Shown here in pieces: positions 1 to 5,804 of a stretch of DNA of 7,581 bases (within the stretch, counting starts at the first letter, position 1; every line of letters begins with the position of its first letter). The DNA lies in NCBI GenBank assembly GCA_030590185.1, contig JAUUZB010000152.1:1-7581 (forward strand), written 5' to 3'. The DNA comes from Deltaproteobacteria bacterium (lineage in GTDB: Bacteria; Myxococcota; XYA12-FULL-58-9; JAUUZB01). Under the pieces are notes generated by a model, which was given only the letters and a program-made list of their open reading frames with translations, had not been told where the DNA came from and ran no database searches. A program made the position numbers and the translations under genes.

Positions 1-3000
1 CGCCGCCACCGACAGCTTGATGTCCGGCTCCACCTCGCCCCCGGCCCGCTGGCCCCGGGCCTTCTCCACCGCCTCGCTGAGCAACTCGGTGTAGAGGTCC
101 ACCCCCACCGCCGCGATGCTGCCCGACTGCTCGGCGCCGAGTAGGTTACCGGCGCCGCGAATGTCGAGGTCCTGCGTCGCGATGCTAAAGCCCGAGCCGA
201 GCTCCGTAAAACGCTTGAGCACCGCGAGCCGCTCGCTCGCCTCGCGGGTGATCTTGCGCGCCCGTGGCACCAACAAATGCGCGTACGCACGATCCCGGCC
301 CCGCCCGATCCTGCCGCGCAACTGATGAAGCTGGGCCAAGCCAAAGGTGTCGGCCCGATTGATAATCATGGTGTTGGCCGAAGGGATGTCGATGCCGCTC
401 TCGATGATCGCCGTGCAAACCAAAACGTTGGTCTTGCGACGCACGAAGTCGACCATGATGCGCTCGAGCTTCTCGCCGCTCATCTGACCATGGGCGATGG
501 CGATCTTGGCCTCGGGGACGCGGTCTCGCACGACCGTCGCCATCTGGTCGATGGTCTGTACCCGGTTGTGCACCACGAACACCTGACCGCCGCGGCGCAG
601 CTCACGCCGAATGGCCTCCTCCAACACATCCTCATCGAAGCGGTTCACCTCGGTGCGGATGGAGACGCGCTCGGTGGGCGGCGTTTGGATGATCGATAGA
701 TCCCGAAGCCCGACCATCGCCATGTGCATGGTGCGCGGGATGGGCGTGGCGGTCAGGGTCAGGACGTGAACCTGGGAGCGCAGGGCCTTGATCCGCTCCT
801 TGTGCTTGACGCCAAAACGCTGCTCCTCGTCGACCACCAACAGACCGAGGTCCTTGAACACCACGTCCGGCGAGAGCTGCCGGTGGGTGCCGATCAAGAT
901 GTCCACCAACCCCTCGGAGAGACGACGCAGAATATCGCGAACCTGCTTGGCGCTGCGGAAGCGGCTCAGCACCTCCACCACGACCCCCTCACCCCCGAGT
1001 CGCTCCTCGAAGGTCACGCCGTGCTGCTCGGCGAGCACCGTGGTCGGCACCAGGATCGCGACCTGACGACCGTTGAGCACGGTCAAGAAGGCCGCCCGCA
1101 CCGCGACCTCGGTCTTGCCAAAACCGACGTCGCCGCAGACGAGGCGATCCATGGGCGTCGGTTTTTGGAGATCGGCGAGCACCTCGGTGATGGCGCGCTG
1201 CTGATCGTCGGTCTCGTCGTGAATGAAGGTGGCCTCAAAGGCGCGAAAGTGCGCGTCCGGAGCACTCAGGGCAAAGCCGGGCTGGGCCTGGCGCTGGGCC
1301 TGCACCGCCAACAGCTTGTGGGCCATGGCCAGCACCGCGTCGCGCACCCGTTGCTTCGTCTTTTCCCAGCGGGTGCCGCCGAGCTTGTCGAGCCGGGCGT
1401 CCCGTGGACCGGAGTAACGCTGCAGCAGGCCCAGGCGATAGATCGGCAGGTAGAGCTTGTCCCCGCCGGCGTACTCCAGGTGCACGTAATCGCCGTCCAC
1501 GCCTTCGAGGGTGAGGCGGGTCAGGCCGAGGTAGCGCCCGATGCCGTGGTCGATGTGGATGACGAAATCATCCGGGCGCAGATCGCGCAGGGTGGTCAGT
1601 CCGTCGCGCGGCGGGGCTCGACGACGACGACGCGATCCACGGCGGGGCGGCGTGCCGAACAGCTCGACGTCGGTGAGCAGGGCCACACCCCGCTCCCCGT
1701 CGGCAAACCCGCCGGTGAGGGCCGCCACCACGATGGCGGTTCGGGGGTGACGACGGGGCGCACCCAAGGTGCTCGGGTCGGGCAGGCCGGGCAGGAGCGG
1801 CAGATCGAGCCGCCGGCCGAGCAACAGCTCGCGCAACCGCTCGGCGTTACCACGGGTGCTGCAGGTCAAAAAGACCTCGTGGCGTTGGTCGACCCGCGCC
1901 CGGAGCTCCTCCACCACCGGGTCGAGGATCTCACCCCGGGTCGCGTCCCCGCGCCGCAACGCGAGCTCGCGGCCGAGCTCCAGCCAGGGCTCGAGCTCGT
2001 GGGAGAGGAGCCCGGGGGCGCGGTCGTCGGCGATCTTGACCGCGCGGATCTGAGCGTGCGTGGCGAGACGCTTGCGCACCGTGGGCGCCGACTCCAACAG
2101 CACCTCGACCTCCAAGGCCAACTCGTGATGGTCCACCGCCCGGGCACGCTCACGCTCGGCGCGGTCCCAGCGCTCGTCGAGCAGGGTCTCGATCTCGTCG
2201 GCGTCGTCGAGCACGACGACCGCATCGTCGCTCAGCAAGGTGTCGAGCACCGACTCGCCGCCGTCATAGAACAACGGCCACAGCCCCTCGACGCCGTAGA
2301 AGTAATGTCGGTTGCCGATCTCCTCCTGCAGCTCCCGTATGCGACGGGTGGGGATGTCGAGCTCCTCGGCGAGGCTGTCGAGTCGACCCAGGGCCCGGGC
2401 CACGGTCTCGTCGTCGAACAACACCTGCCGAATCGGATAGACCGTGAAGCTCTCTTCGCGTTCGCCGGTGCGCTGGGTCTCGGGATCAAAGGCCGCGATG
2501 GAGCTGATCTCGTCGCCGAACTGGTCGAGACGCACCGGAGAGGTGCGATCCGGCGCGAAGATGTCGACGATGCCGCCGCGGATGGTAAAGGTCCCGGGGT
2601 CCTCCACGAGATTCACCCGGTTGTAGCCGCAACGCACCAGATAGGCCGCGAGCTCGGTCTGGCGCACCTCCTCACCGGCCCTCCAGGTGGCGGTCGCCTC
2701 GACAAAGGCCGCGGCTGGCGCCCAGCGCGCTTGCAACGCCGCGGCGGAGGTGACGATCACCCGGGGCCGCTCGCCGGCCAACACGCGGTGCCGCAACCCC
2801 TGCTGGTTAAAGCCGATCTCGGGGTCGGCGGCGGCGGCGTCAAACAGGTGGCCCTCGGCGAGGAAGGGCTGCACGTCGGTCACGCCGAAGGCGCGTAGAT
2901 CCGCGGTCAGCTCCTCGACCCGATCGTCGTCCCGCCCAATGATCAGGAGATCCGCGGCAGGGCCCTCGCCGGCCAATAGATAAGCCAACCCACTCGGCGG

Positions 3001-3057
3001 CAAATCCGCAAGCAGCACCACCCGGTGCTCGCCCAGAGCCTGCGTCAGTCGCGACAT
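1..3057 (-). CDS. mfd: Transcription-repair coupling factor Mfd (3'-truncated by window edge)
   Basis: Mfd is a cytoplasmic ATP-driven DNA translocase that removes RNA polymerase stalled at lesions and recruits UvrA for nucleotide excision repair. I translated the minus strand: the frame is open from base 1 to the ATG at 3055-3057 (1019 codons). The family is usually about 1150 residues, so only the C-terminal D7 region is missing. In order: UvrB-like N-terminal region with [14 protein letters not shown] near residue 153; a basic linker RRGSRRRRR; the RNA polymerase-interacting domain from about 490 ([17 protein letters not shown]); Walker [11 protein letters not shown] with its Lys at 648; DEEQ box at 743-746; TATPIPRT near 765-775; and the translocation/motif VI segment [14 protein letters not shown] near 912-925. 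All catalytic motifs are intact. The start fits an AGGGAG Shine-Dalgarno 8 bases upstream. The lipoprotein gene lies 49 bases upstream on the same strand, so cotranscription is possible. Identification is very secure. Confidence 0.97.
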   Translation of the reverse strand, partial: MSRLTQALGEHRVVLLADLPPSGLAYLLAGEGPAADLLIIGRDDDRVEELTADLRAFGVTDVQPFLAEGHLFDAAAADPEIGFNQQGLRHRVLAGERPRVIVTSAAALQARWAPAAAFVEATATWRAGEEVRQTELAAYLVRCGYNRVNLVEDPGTFTIRGGIVDIFAPDRTSPVRLDQFGDEISSIAAFDPETQRTGEREESFTVYPIRQVLFDDETVARALGRLDSLAEELDIPTRRIRELQEEIGNRHYFYGVEGLWPLFYDGGESVLDTLLSDDAVVVLDDADEIETLLDERWDRAERERARAVDHHELALEVEVLLESAPTVRKRLATHAQIRAVKIADDRAPGLLSHELEPWLELGRELALRRGDATRGEILDPVVEELRARVDQRHEVFLTCSTRGNAERLRELLLGRRLDLPLLPGLPDPSTLGAPRRHPRTAIVVAALTGGFADGERGVALLTDVELFGTPPRRGSRRRRRAPPRDGLTTLRDLRPDDFVIHIDHGIGRYLGLTRLTLEGVDGDYVHLEYAGGDKLYLPIYRLGLLQRYSGPRDARLDKLGGTRWEKTKQRVRDAVLAMAHKLLAVQAQRQAQPGFALSAPDAHFRAFEATFIHDETDDQQRAITEVLADLQKPTPMDRLVCGDVGFGKTEVAVRAAFLTVLNGRQVAILVPTTVLAEQHGVTFEERLGGEGVVVEVLSRFRSAKQVRDILRRLSEGLVDILIGTHRQLSPDVVFKDLGLLVVDEEQRFGVKHKERIKALRSQVHVLTLTATPIPRTMHMAMVGLRDLSIIQTPPTERVSIRTEVNRFDEDVLEEAIRRELRRGGQVFVVHNRVQTIDQMATVVRDRVPEAKIAIAHGQMSGEKLERIMVDFVRRKTNVLVCTAIIESGIDIPSANTMIINRADTFGLAQLHQLRGRIGRGRDRAYAHLLVPRARKITREASERLAVLKRFTELGSGFSIATQDLDIRGAGNLLGAEQSGSIAAVGVDLYTELLSEAVEKARGQRAGGEVEPDIKLSVAA

Positions 3058-3065
3058 GAGCGGGG

Positions 3066-3071
3066 CTCCCT
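3066..3071 (-). promoter_or_regulatory. Ribosome binding site of mfd
   Basis: The minus strand reads AGGGAG, 8 bases before the mfd ATG at 3057. It supports that start and lies in the 49-base gap after the lipoprotein stop. No rho-independent terminator hairpin with a T-run is visible in that gap, which leaves read-through from the lipoprotein gene possible. Confidence 0.6.
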
Positions 3072-3106
3072 ATACCAGCCCGACCGGGGACCCAACCGCG
3101 CTACGG

Positions 3107-4135
3107 CTAATAGATGACGGAGATCAACGGCACCGGGTGCGGACCGTCGCTCGCCATCACCGAGTCGACGCCGTCAAAGAGCTCCACGTCGAATTGGAAA
3201 TCCGTGTCGGCATCGATAGTGCCGAGGGGCACGGTGACGCTCAGGTTCGCTAGGTTCACCACCGCCGGCAACACGATCGGGGTGACGGGGGAGACCTGGT
3301 GCCAGGTAATGGTGAAACTATCGCCGTCGGCATCACTCGGGAAACAGGTAAAGGTGAAGGTGCTGCCTTCGTCCTGACTCGCGGCCGGCGCGACGTTCGG
3401 GTCGGCGTTGAACTGCGGCGGGGTGTTGGTCGCCGTGTAGGCGAGGCAGGCGGTGTCGCTCACCAGACCATCACTGACCTCGAGGGCAAAGACGAGCTGT
3501 TCGTCGGCCACCTCCGGCAACACCACCGAGGCTTGCTTGCTATCGGCGTTTTGGATCACGCCAACCGAGGCCGAGCTAGGGTCACAAACCAGCTCCGGAC
3601 AGGTCGCCTCGCACTCAGCGAGGCCGGTGATTTGATACCAGAGGTAGAAGAGCTCGGTGCCGTCTGGATCTTCGCTCAGGTTCCCGACCAGCCCCACGGT
3701 GGTACCGTGCAGGGCCGAACACCCGCCCCCGTCGCATTCCGCCACCGCGGTGGGCGCGCCATTGGGGACCTCCACGGCGACCGCGTCCGGCCGCGAGGTG
3801 CGCTCGCCGGTGGAGACCTGGAGCGTCACCAGGTAGGTGCCAACCCGGTCGGGGACGAGGAGAGTCTGGCCGGCGGAATCACCCGCCTCGCGGAGGGCTT
3901 CACCACCCACCGGCTGGGAGGTGATCGTCCAACGATAGGTGAGCGCCTCGCCGTCGGGGTCGAAGCTGCCGGAGCCGTCGAGAACCGTTGCCTCACCGAT
4001 TGCTGCGTCGTGCCGATCATACCCCGCATCGGCAACCGGCAGAGAACCGATCGCCTCGTTGCCGCCACACCCGATCAACGATGCTGAGCAAACCCATGAG
4101 AGGCAAACCAGCCTGCGCGTCCTTCGTCTGTTCAC
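3107..4135 (-). CDS. Secreted lipoprotein with PKD/Ig-like domains
   Basis: This 342-residue protein (from GTG 4133-4135) has a basic N-terminus (NRRRTRR), a short hydrophobic stretch and lipobox LIGC with the lipidated Cys at 23, followed by GGNE. Signal peptidase II processing and a membrane anchor are therefore likely. Residues about 33-124 form a PKD-like domain: PVADAG, then LDGSGSFDPDG, then Y-x-W and a closing YLVTLQV strand. Residues about 126-239 form a second related domain with EDPDG, W and LVFALEVSDG. Residues 240-342 look like a third, more diverged sandwich with SDADGD and FDVELFDG. The second domain is Cys-rich (CDGGGC and CEATCPELVC), so disulfides are plausible. Such domains usually mediate adhesion or surface display; no catalytic motif is visible and the function is unknown. 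An equivalent GTG start at 4184-4186, in frame, would give 359 residues. I prefer the inner start because it yields a normal-length signal peptide. RRLV resembles a Tat motif only weakly. Confidence 0.85.
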   Translation of the reverse strand: MNRRRTRRLVCLSWVCSASLIGCGGNEAIGSLPVADAGYDRHDAAIGEATVLDGSGSFDPDGEALTYRWTITSQPVGGEALREAGDSAGQTLLVPDRVGTYLVTLQVSTGERTSRPDAVAVEVPNGAPTAVAECDGGGCSALHGTTVGLVGNLSEDPDGTELFYLWYQITGLAECEATCPELVCDPSSASVGVIQNADSKQASVVLPEVADEQLVFALEVSDGLVSDTACLAYTATNTPPQFNADPNVAPAASQDEGSTFTFTCFPSDADGDSFTITWHQVSPVTPIVLPAVVNLANLSVTVPLGTIDADTDFQFDVELFDGVDSVMASDGPHPVPLISVIY

Positions 4136-4198
4136 CAGCGCTCCCTTTGAGAGGCAAACCAGCCTGCGCGTCCTGCGTCCGTTCACCAGCGCTCCCTT
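4097..4198. repeat. 51-bp tandem duplication covering RBS and start of the lipoprotein gene
   Basis: Copy one is 4097-4147 and copy two is 4148-4198. I count two mismatches in 51 bases. Each copy holds, on the minus strand, the same first codons, the same GTG start and the 5-base spacer, with the matching AGGGAG lying at the copy's end or just beyond. The period is 17 codons, so the frame is preserved. One difference is synonymous (Arg) and the other changes Gly to Arg at residue 3 of the start peptide. The peptides read MNGRRTRRLVCLS (outer) and VNRRRTRRLVCLS (inner). It looks like a fairly recent slippage or recombination duplication. Confidence 0.95.
4141..4148 (-). promoter_or_regulatory. 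Inner ribosome binding site of the lipoprotein gene
   Basis: The minus strand reads AAAGGGAG, 5 bases before GTG 4133-4135. It is the site I favour because the resulting protein has a 22-residue signal peptide ending at the lipobox. When translation begins at the outer start, this site lies inside the coding sequence and encodes the Lys-Gly part of the spacer. Confidence 0.6.
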
Positions 4199-4199
4199 T
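4192..4199 (-). promoter_or_regulatory. Outer (duplicated) ribosome binding site of the lipoprotein gene
   Basis: The minus strand reads AAAGGGAG, 5 bases before GTG 4184-4186, identical in sequence and spacing to the inner site. Initiation here adds 17 residues (MNGRRTRRLVCLSKGAL) before the normal signal peptide, pushing the lipobox Cys to residue 40. Which site is used cannot be decided from sequence alone. Confidence 0.5.
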
Positions 4200-4200
4200 T

Positions 4201-4234
4201 TCTCAGCCGCGGCGCTGTCTCAGCCGCGGCGCCG
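4201..4234. repeat. 17-bp tandem repeat, two copies
   Basis: The unit TCTCAGCCGCGGCGCTG at 4201-4217 is followed at once by a copy at 4218-4234 that differs at one base (T to C near the end). It lies just upstream of the outer ribosome binding site of the lipoprotein gene, in its presumed 5' leader. The unit contains the palindrome CCGCGG, and the second copy runs into the 10-base palindrome GCGGCGCCGC at 4226-4235, so the leader RNA should be structured. It does not share sequence with the adjoining 51-bp duplication. Confidence 0.9.
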
Positions 4235-4300
4235 CCCATGGCCGTTGTGCCCCGGGCCGTAGCCAGGAGCCTAACGCGACCGTAGGGCCGAGAGAAGATC

Positions 4301-4310
4301 TGTTATAGCA
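4301..4310. promoter_or_regulatory. Putative bidirectional promoter with overlapping extended -10 elements
   Basis: The plus strand reads TGTTATAGCA and the minus strand TGCTATAACA. Both match the extended -10 pattern TG-n-TATA, with hexamers TATAGC (plus, 4304-4309) and TATAAC (minus, 4307-4302). It is the most AT-rich spot in the 133-base divergent gap. No good -35 TTGACA box is visible at 17 bases on either side, as is common for extended -10 promoters. Expected start points are about 4316 (plus) and 4295 (minus). That gives a leader of about 4 bases for the plus-strand lipoprotein and about 110 bases for the minus-strand one. Assignment from motif alone; moderate to low confidence. Confidence 0.4.
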
Positions 4311-4319
4311 TCGCCAGCC

Positions 4320-4838
4320 ATGAGCCGCTGCGCCTTCTCGAACCCGCTCTCCTACGTGCTCCTCCTCGCCGTCCTGTTCATCGCCTGTGCGCGCCTGCAG
4401 ATCCACCGCGACACCCTGCCCCGGGCGGTCAAGGCCTACAACACCTTCCTTCGCTGGAAGAAATACGACAGCGCCACGATCTTTCGCGCCCCCGAGGACC
4501 AACCGGGATTCGCGGCCCGCTATCTCGCGGCGGAGGATGACCTGCACGTGGAATCCATCGACGTCCGCTCGATCGCCTGGCCGGAGGTCGCGGAGGGGGA
4601 GCCACCGGTCGCCGTGGTGACGGTGGTGGCCCTGGCCTACCTGCTGCCGAGCACCATCCAAAAGAAAGTCATCATGCAGCAACGCTGGGAGTATCGCAGC
4701 GGCAGCTGGGTGGTGGTCAGCTCCGACCGAGAGTTGGTGCCGAAGCTCGAGCCAGAGACCGACGAGACCCCCACGACCGACCAACAGGAGCCACCCGAAC
4801 CGCTCGAGCCCGAAGAGCCGACGGCAGACCAGGGGTGA
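4320..4838 (+). CDS. Small putative lipoprotein, function unknown
   Basis: This 172-residue protein has a hydrophobic N-terminal segment (about residues 10-22, SYVLLLAVLFIAC). It ends in a lipobox-like FIAC with Cys 23; Phe at -3 is less usual, so an uncleaved anchor is an alternative. The mature part begins with a helical stretch (AVKAYNTFLRWKKYDSATIF), followed by alternating strands with EVAEG, the hydrophobic VAVVTVVALAYLL and a closing QQRWEYRSGSWVVVS. The helix-then-curved-sheet layout and the W-x-V end recall NTF2-like lipoproteins; this is inference from pattern. Residues about 144-172 are a disordered Pro/Glu/Thr-rich acidic tail. No strong Shine-Dalgarno is visible near ATG 4320; the predicted promoter would leave only about 4 bases of leader. 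The stop at 4836-4838 lies 4 bases before the next gene, which implies translational coupling. No catalytic residues recognised. Confidence 0.8.
   Translation: MSRCAFSNPLSYVLLLAVLFIACARLQIHRDTLPRAVKAYNTFLRWKKYDSATIFRAPEDQPGFAARYLAAEDDLHVESIDVRSIAWPEVAEGEPPVAVVTVVALAYLLPSTIQKKVIMQQRWEYRSGSWVVVSSDRELVPKLEPETDETPTTDQQEPPEPLEPEEPTADQG
4831..4835 (+). promoter_or_regulatory. Ribosome binding site of the KOW gene, inside the upstream gene's end
   Basis: AGGGG lies 7 bases before ATG 4843 and immediately before, and overlapping by one base in AGGGGTGA, the stop of the small lipoprotein gene. It fixes the 4843 start and supports translational coupling between the two genes. Confidence 0.6.
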
Positions 4839-4842
4839 GCCC

Positions 4843-5772
4843 ATGGCGTTTTCCGGACTAGACGAGACGCTGTTTGCGACCTACGCGCCCGAAAAATGGT
4901 CGAGCATGGTCCACAACCTGGCCCGGATGAAGGGCAAGGATACCCTGTTGGCCCTCTGTGACCAGGCGGCAACGACCCTCACCGAGGAGCTCCGGGGCCT
5001 GGCGCGGGCCGCCTCGGACGAGATCCCCAACATCTCGAACCAAAAGAGGGTCGACTCCCAGTGGGTCTATTGGTTCCGCGGCCCCGAGGAGCGCGAGGGC
5101 CTCGCGGGTTTTCTCAAACAAACCCCCCTCGACCAGGCGACGATCTTCAACATCGCCACCCAGGACAAGCACGCCACCCTCGCGGTGATCATTCGCGAGG
5201 CGGAGCTCTGGATCGGGCTACGCATCGCCCCCGGCGCCACCGTCGACCGACGCAACGCCGCTTCGCTGCTCGCCAAGCAGTGGAAACGGGAACAGCTGTT
5301 GGAGCTGCTCGCTGAGCTCCCTGAGGGCGCCACCCTCGGGCCCGCCGAGGACACCTGCCCGAGCGACGCCATCAATGACGAGCTCCTACAGCAGCAGGCG
5401 GAGCTGCTCGGTGACAAGGACCCAACCTGGGAGATCGGGCACAGCATCACCGCCGCGGACGCGATCGGCCTCGGTACCGACGTCGCCGATCACGTCGGCC
5501 GATGGCTCGGGGTGCTCGCGCCCTTCTACCGCTACTTCGCCTGGAGCCGCGATAACGACCAGATCGCCGCCGCCAAGCAGATCCAGGAAGAGAAGGCGCA
5601 AAAACGCCGACAGGCCGCCAGCTATCAAAAGGGCGACAAGGTTCGGCTCACCGGCGGCATGTTCGCAGGCAAGCTCGGGGTGGTGGAGAGCACCGGCACC
5701 AAGGCGCAGGTCAAGGTTCGGGTCGGGAAGATGTCGATCAAGGTCTCGGGCACGGACCTGATCCCGGCCTGA
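4843..5772 (+). CDS. KOW-domain protein of unknown function
   Basis: This 309-residue protein is presumably cytoplasmic: it has no signal peptide or membrane segment. Residues 1 to about 130 form a mixed domain with conserved-looking aromatics (W19; QWVYWFR at 73-79; ELWIGLR around 125). Residues about 130-235 look mostly helical. A charged, Gln/Lys/Arg-rich helix (about 238-260, AAAKQIQEEKAQKRRQAAS) links to a C-terminal KOW module at 261-309: GDKVRLTGGMFAGKLGVV, then a VKVRVGKMSIKV strand pair and a DL close. KOW modules in NusG/Spt5, ribosomal L24/L26 and MutS2-like proteins bind RNA polymerase, ribosome components or nucleic acid. I do not recognise the N-terminal domain; its opening faintly recalls the YktB/DUF1054 layout, which I cannot confirm. 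It has no NusG N-terminal domain motifs, so it is not NusG itself. Start supported by AGGGG at 4831. Likely in an operon with both flanking plus-strand genes. Confidence 0.88.
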   Translation: MAFSGLDETLFATYAPEKWSSMVHNLARMKGKDTLLALCDQAATTLTEELRGLARAASDEIPNISNQKRVDSQWVYWFRGPEEREGLAGFLKQTPLDQATIFNIATQDKHATLAVIIREAELWIGLRIAPGATVDRRNAASLLAKQWKREQLLELLAELPEGATLGPAEDTCPSDAINDELLQQQAELLGDKDPTWEIGHSITAADAIGLGTDVADHVGRWLGVLAPFYRYFAWSRDNDQIAAAKQIQEEKAQKRRQAASYQKGDKVRLTGGMFAGKLGVVESTGTKAQVKVRVGKMSIKVSGTDLIPA

Positions 5773-5790
5773 GCTGTGGATGTTTGCCTA

Positions 5791-5796
5791 GAGGAG
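5791..5796 (+). promoter_or_regulatory. Ribosome binding site that decides the oxidoreductase start
   Basis: GAGGAG lies 8 bases before GTG 5805-5807. A TTG at 5784-5786 is in the same frame but would place this purine-rich motif inside the coding sequence and has no comparable site upstream. GTG 5805 is therefore preferred. Confidence 0.7.
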
Positions 5797-5804
5797 ATCG
5801 ACCC

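Noticed and set aside
277..699. Plus-strand open frame of 140 codons
   Set aside because: Same antiphase shadow of mfd, covering the helicase motifs on the other strand.
724..2898. Plus-strand open frame of 724 codons opposite mfd
   Set aside because: It lies in exact antiphase register with mfd, where plus-strand stops need TTA, CTA or TCA codons in mfd, which are rare in GC-rich genes. Its His/Gly/Glu/Val/Leu-rich composition matches no domain, while the minus strand encodes unmistakable Mfd motifs.
3299..4087. Plus-strand open frame of 262 codons opposite the lipoprotein gene
   Set aside because: The minus-strand reading has a lipobox and PKD motifs; this frame has low-complexity Gly/Arg/Val content and no ribosome binding site or domain.
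4104..4135. Twin-arginine signal in the lipoprotein N-terminus
   Set aside because: Arginine pairs are present (TRRLVCL), but the consensus S/T-R-R-x-F-L-K is not met well; a normal Sec lipoprotein signal explains the sequence.
4097..4234. CRISPR-like or mobile-element repeats
   Set aside because: The repeats are direct tandem units with no spacers, no terminal inverted repeats and no transposase or cas gene nearby.
4203..4844. Minus-strand open frame of 213 codons spanning the small lipoprotein gene
   Set aside because: The plus-strand gene has a signal sequence, an aromatic end motif and tight coupling to the KOW gene. The minus frame would also run across the putative promoter and the 17-bp repeats.
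5780..5791. Three-codon ATG...TAG mini-frame before the oxidoreductase gene
   Set aside because: No ribosome binding site of its own, and too short to treat as a leader peptide without further evidence.
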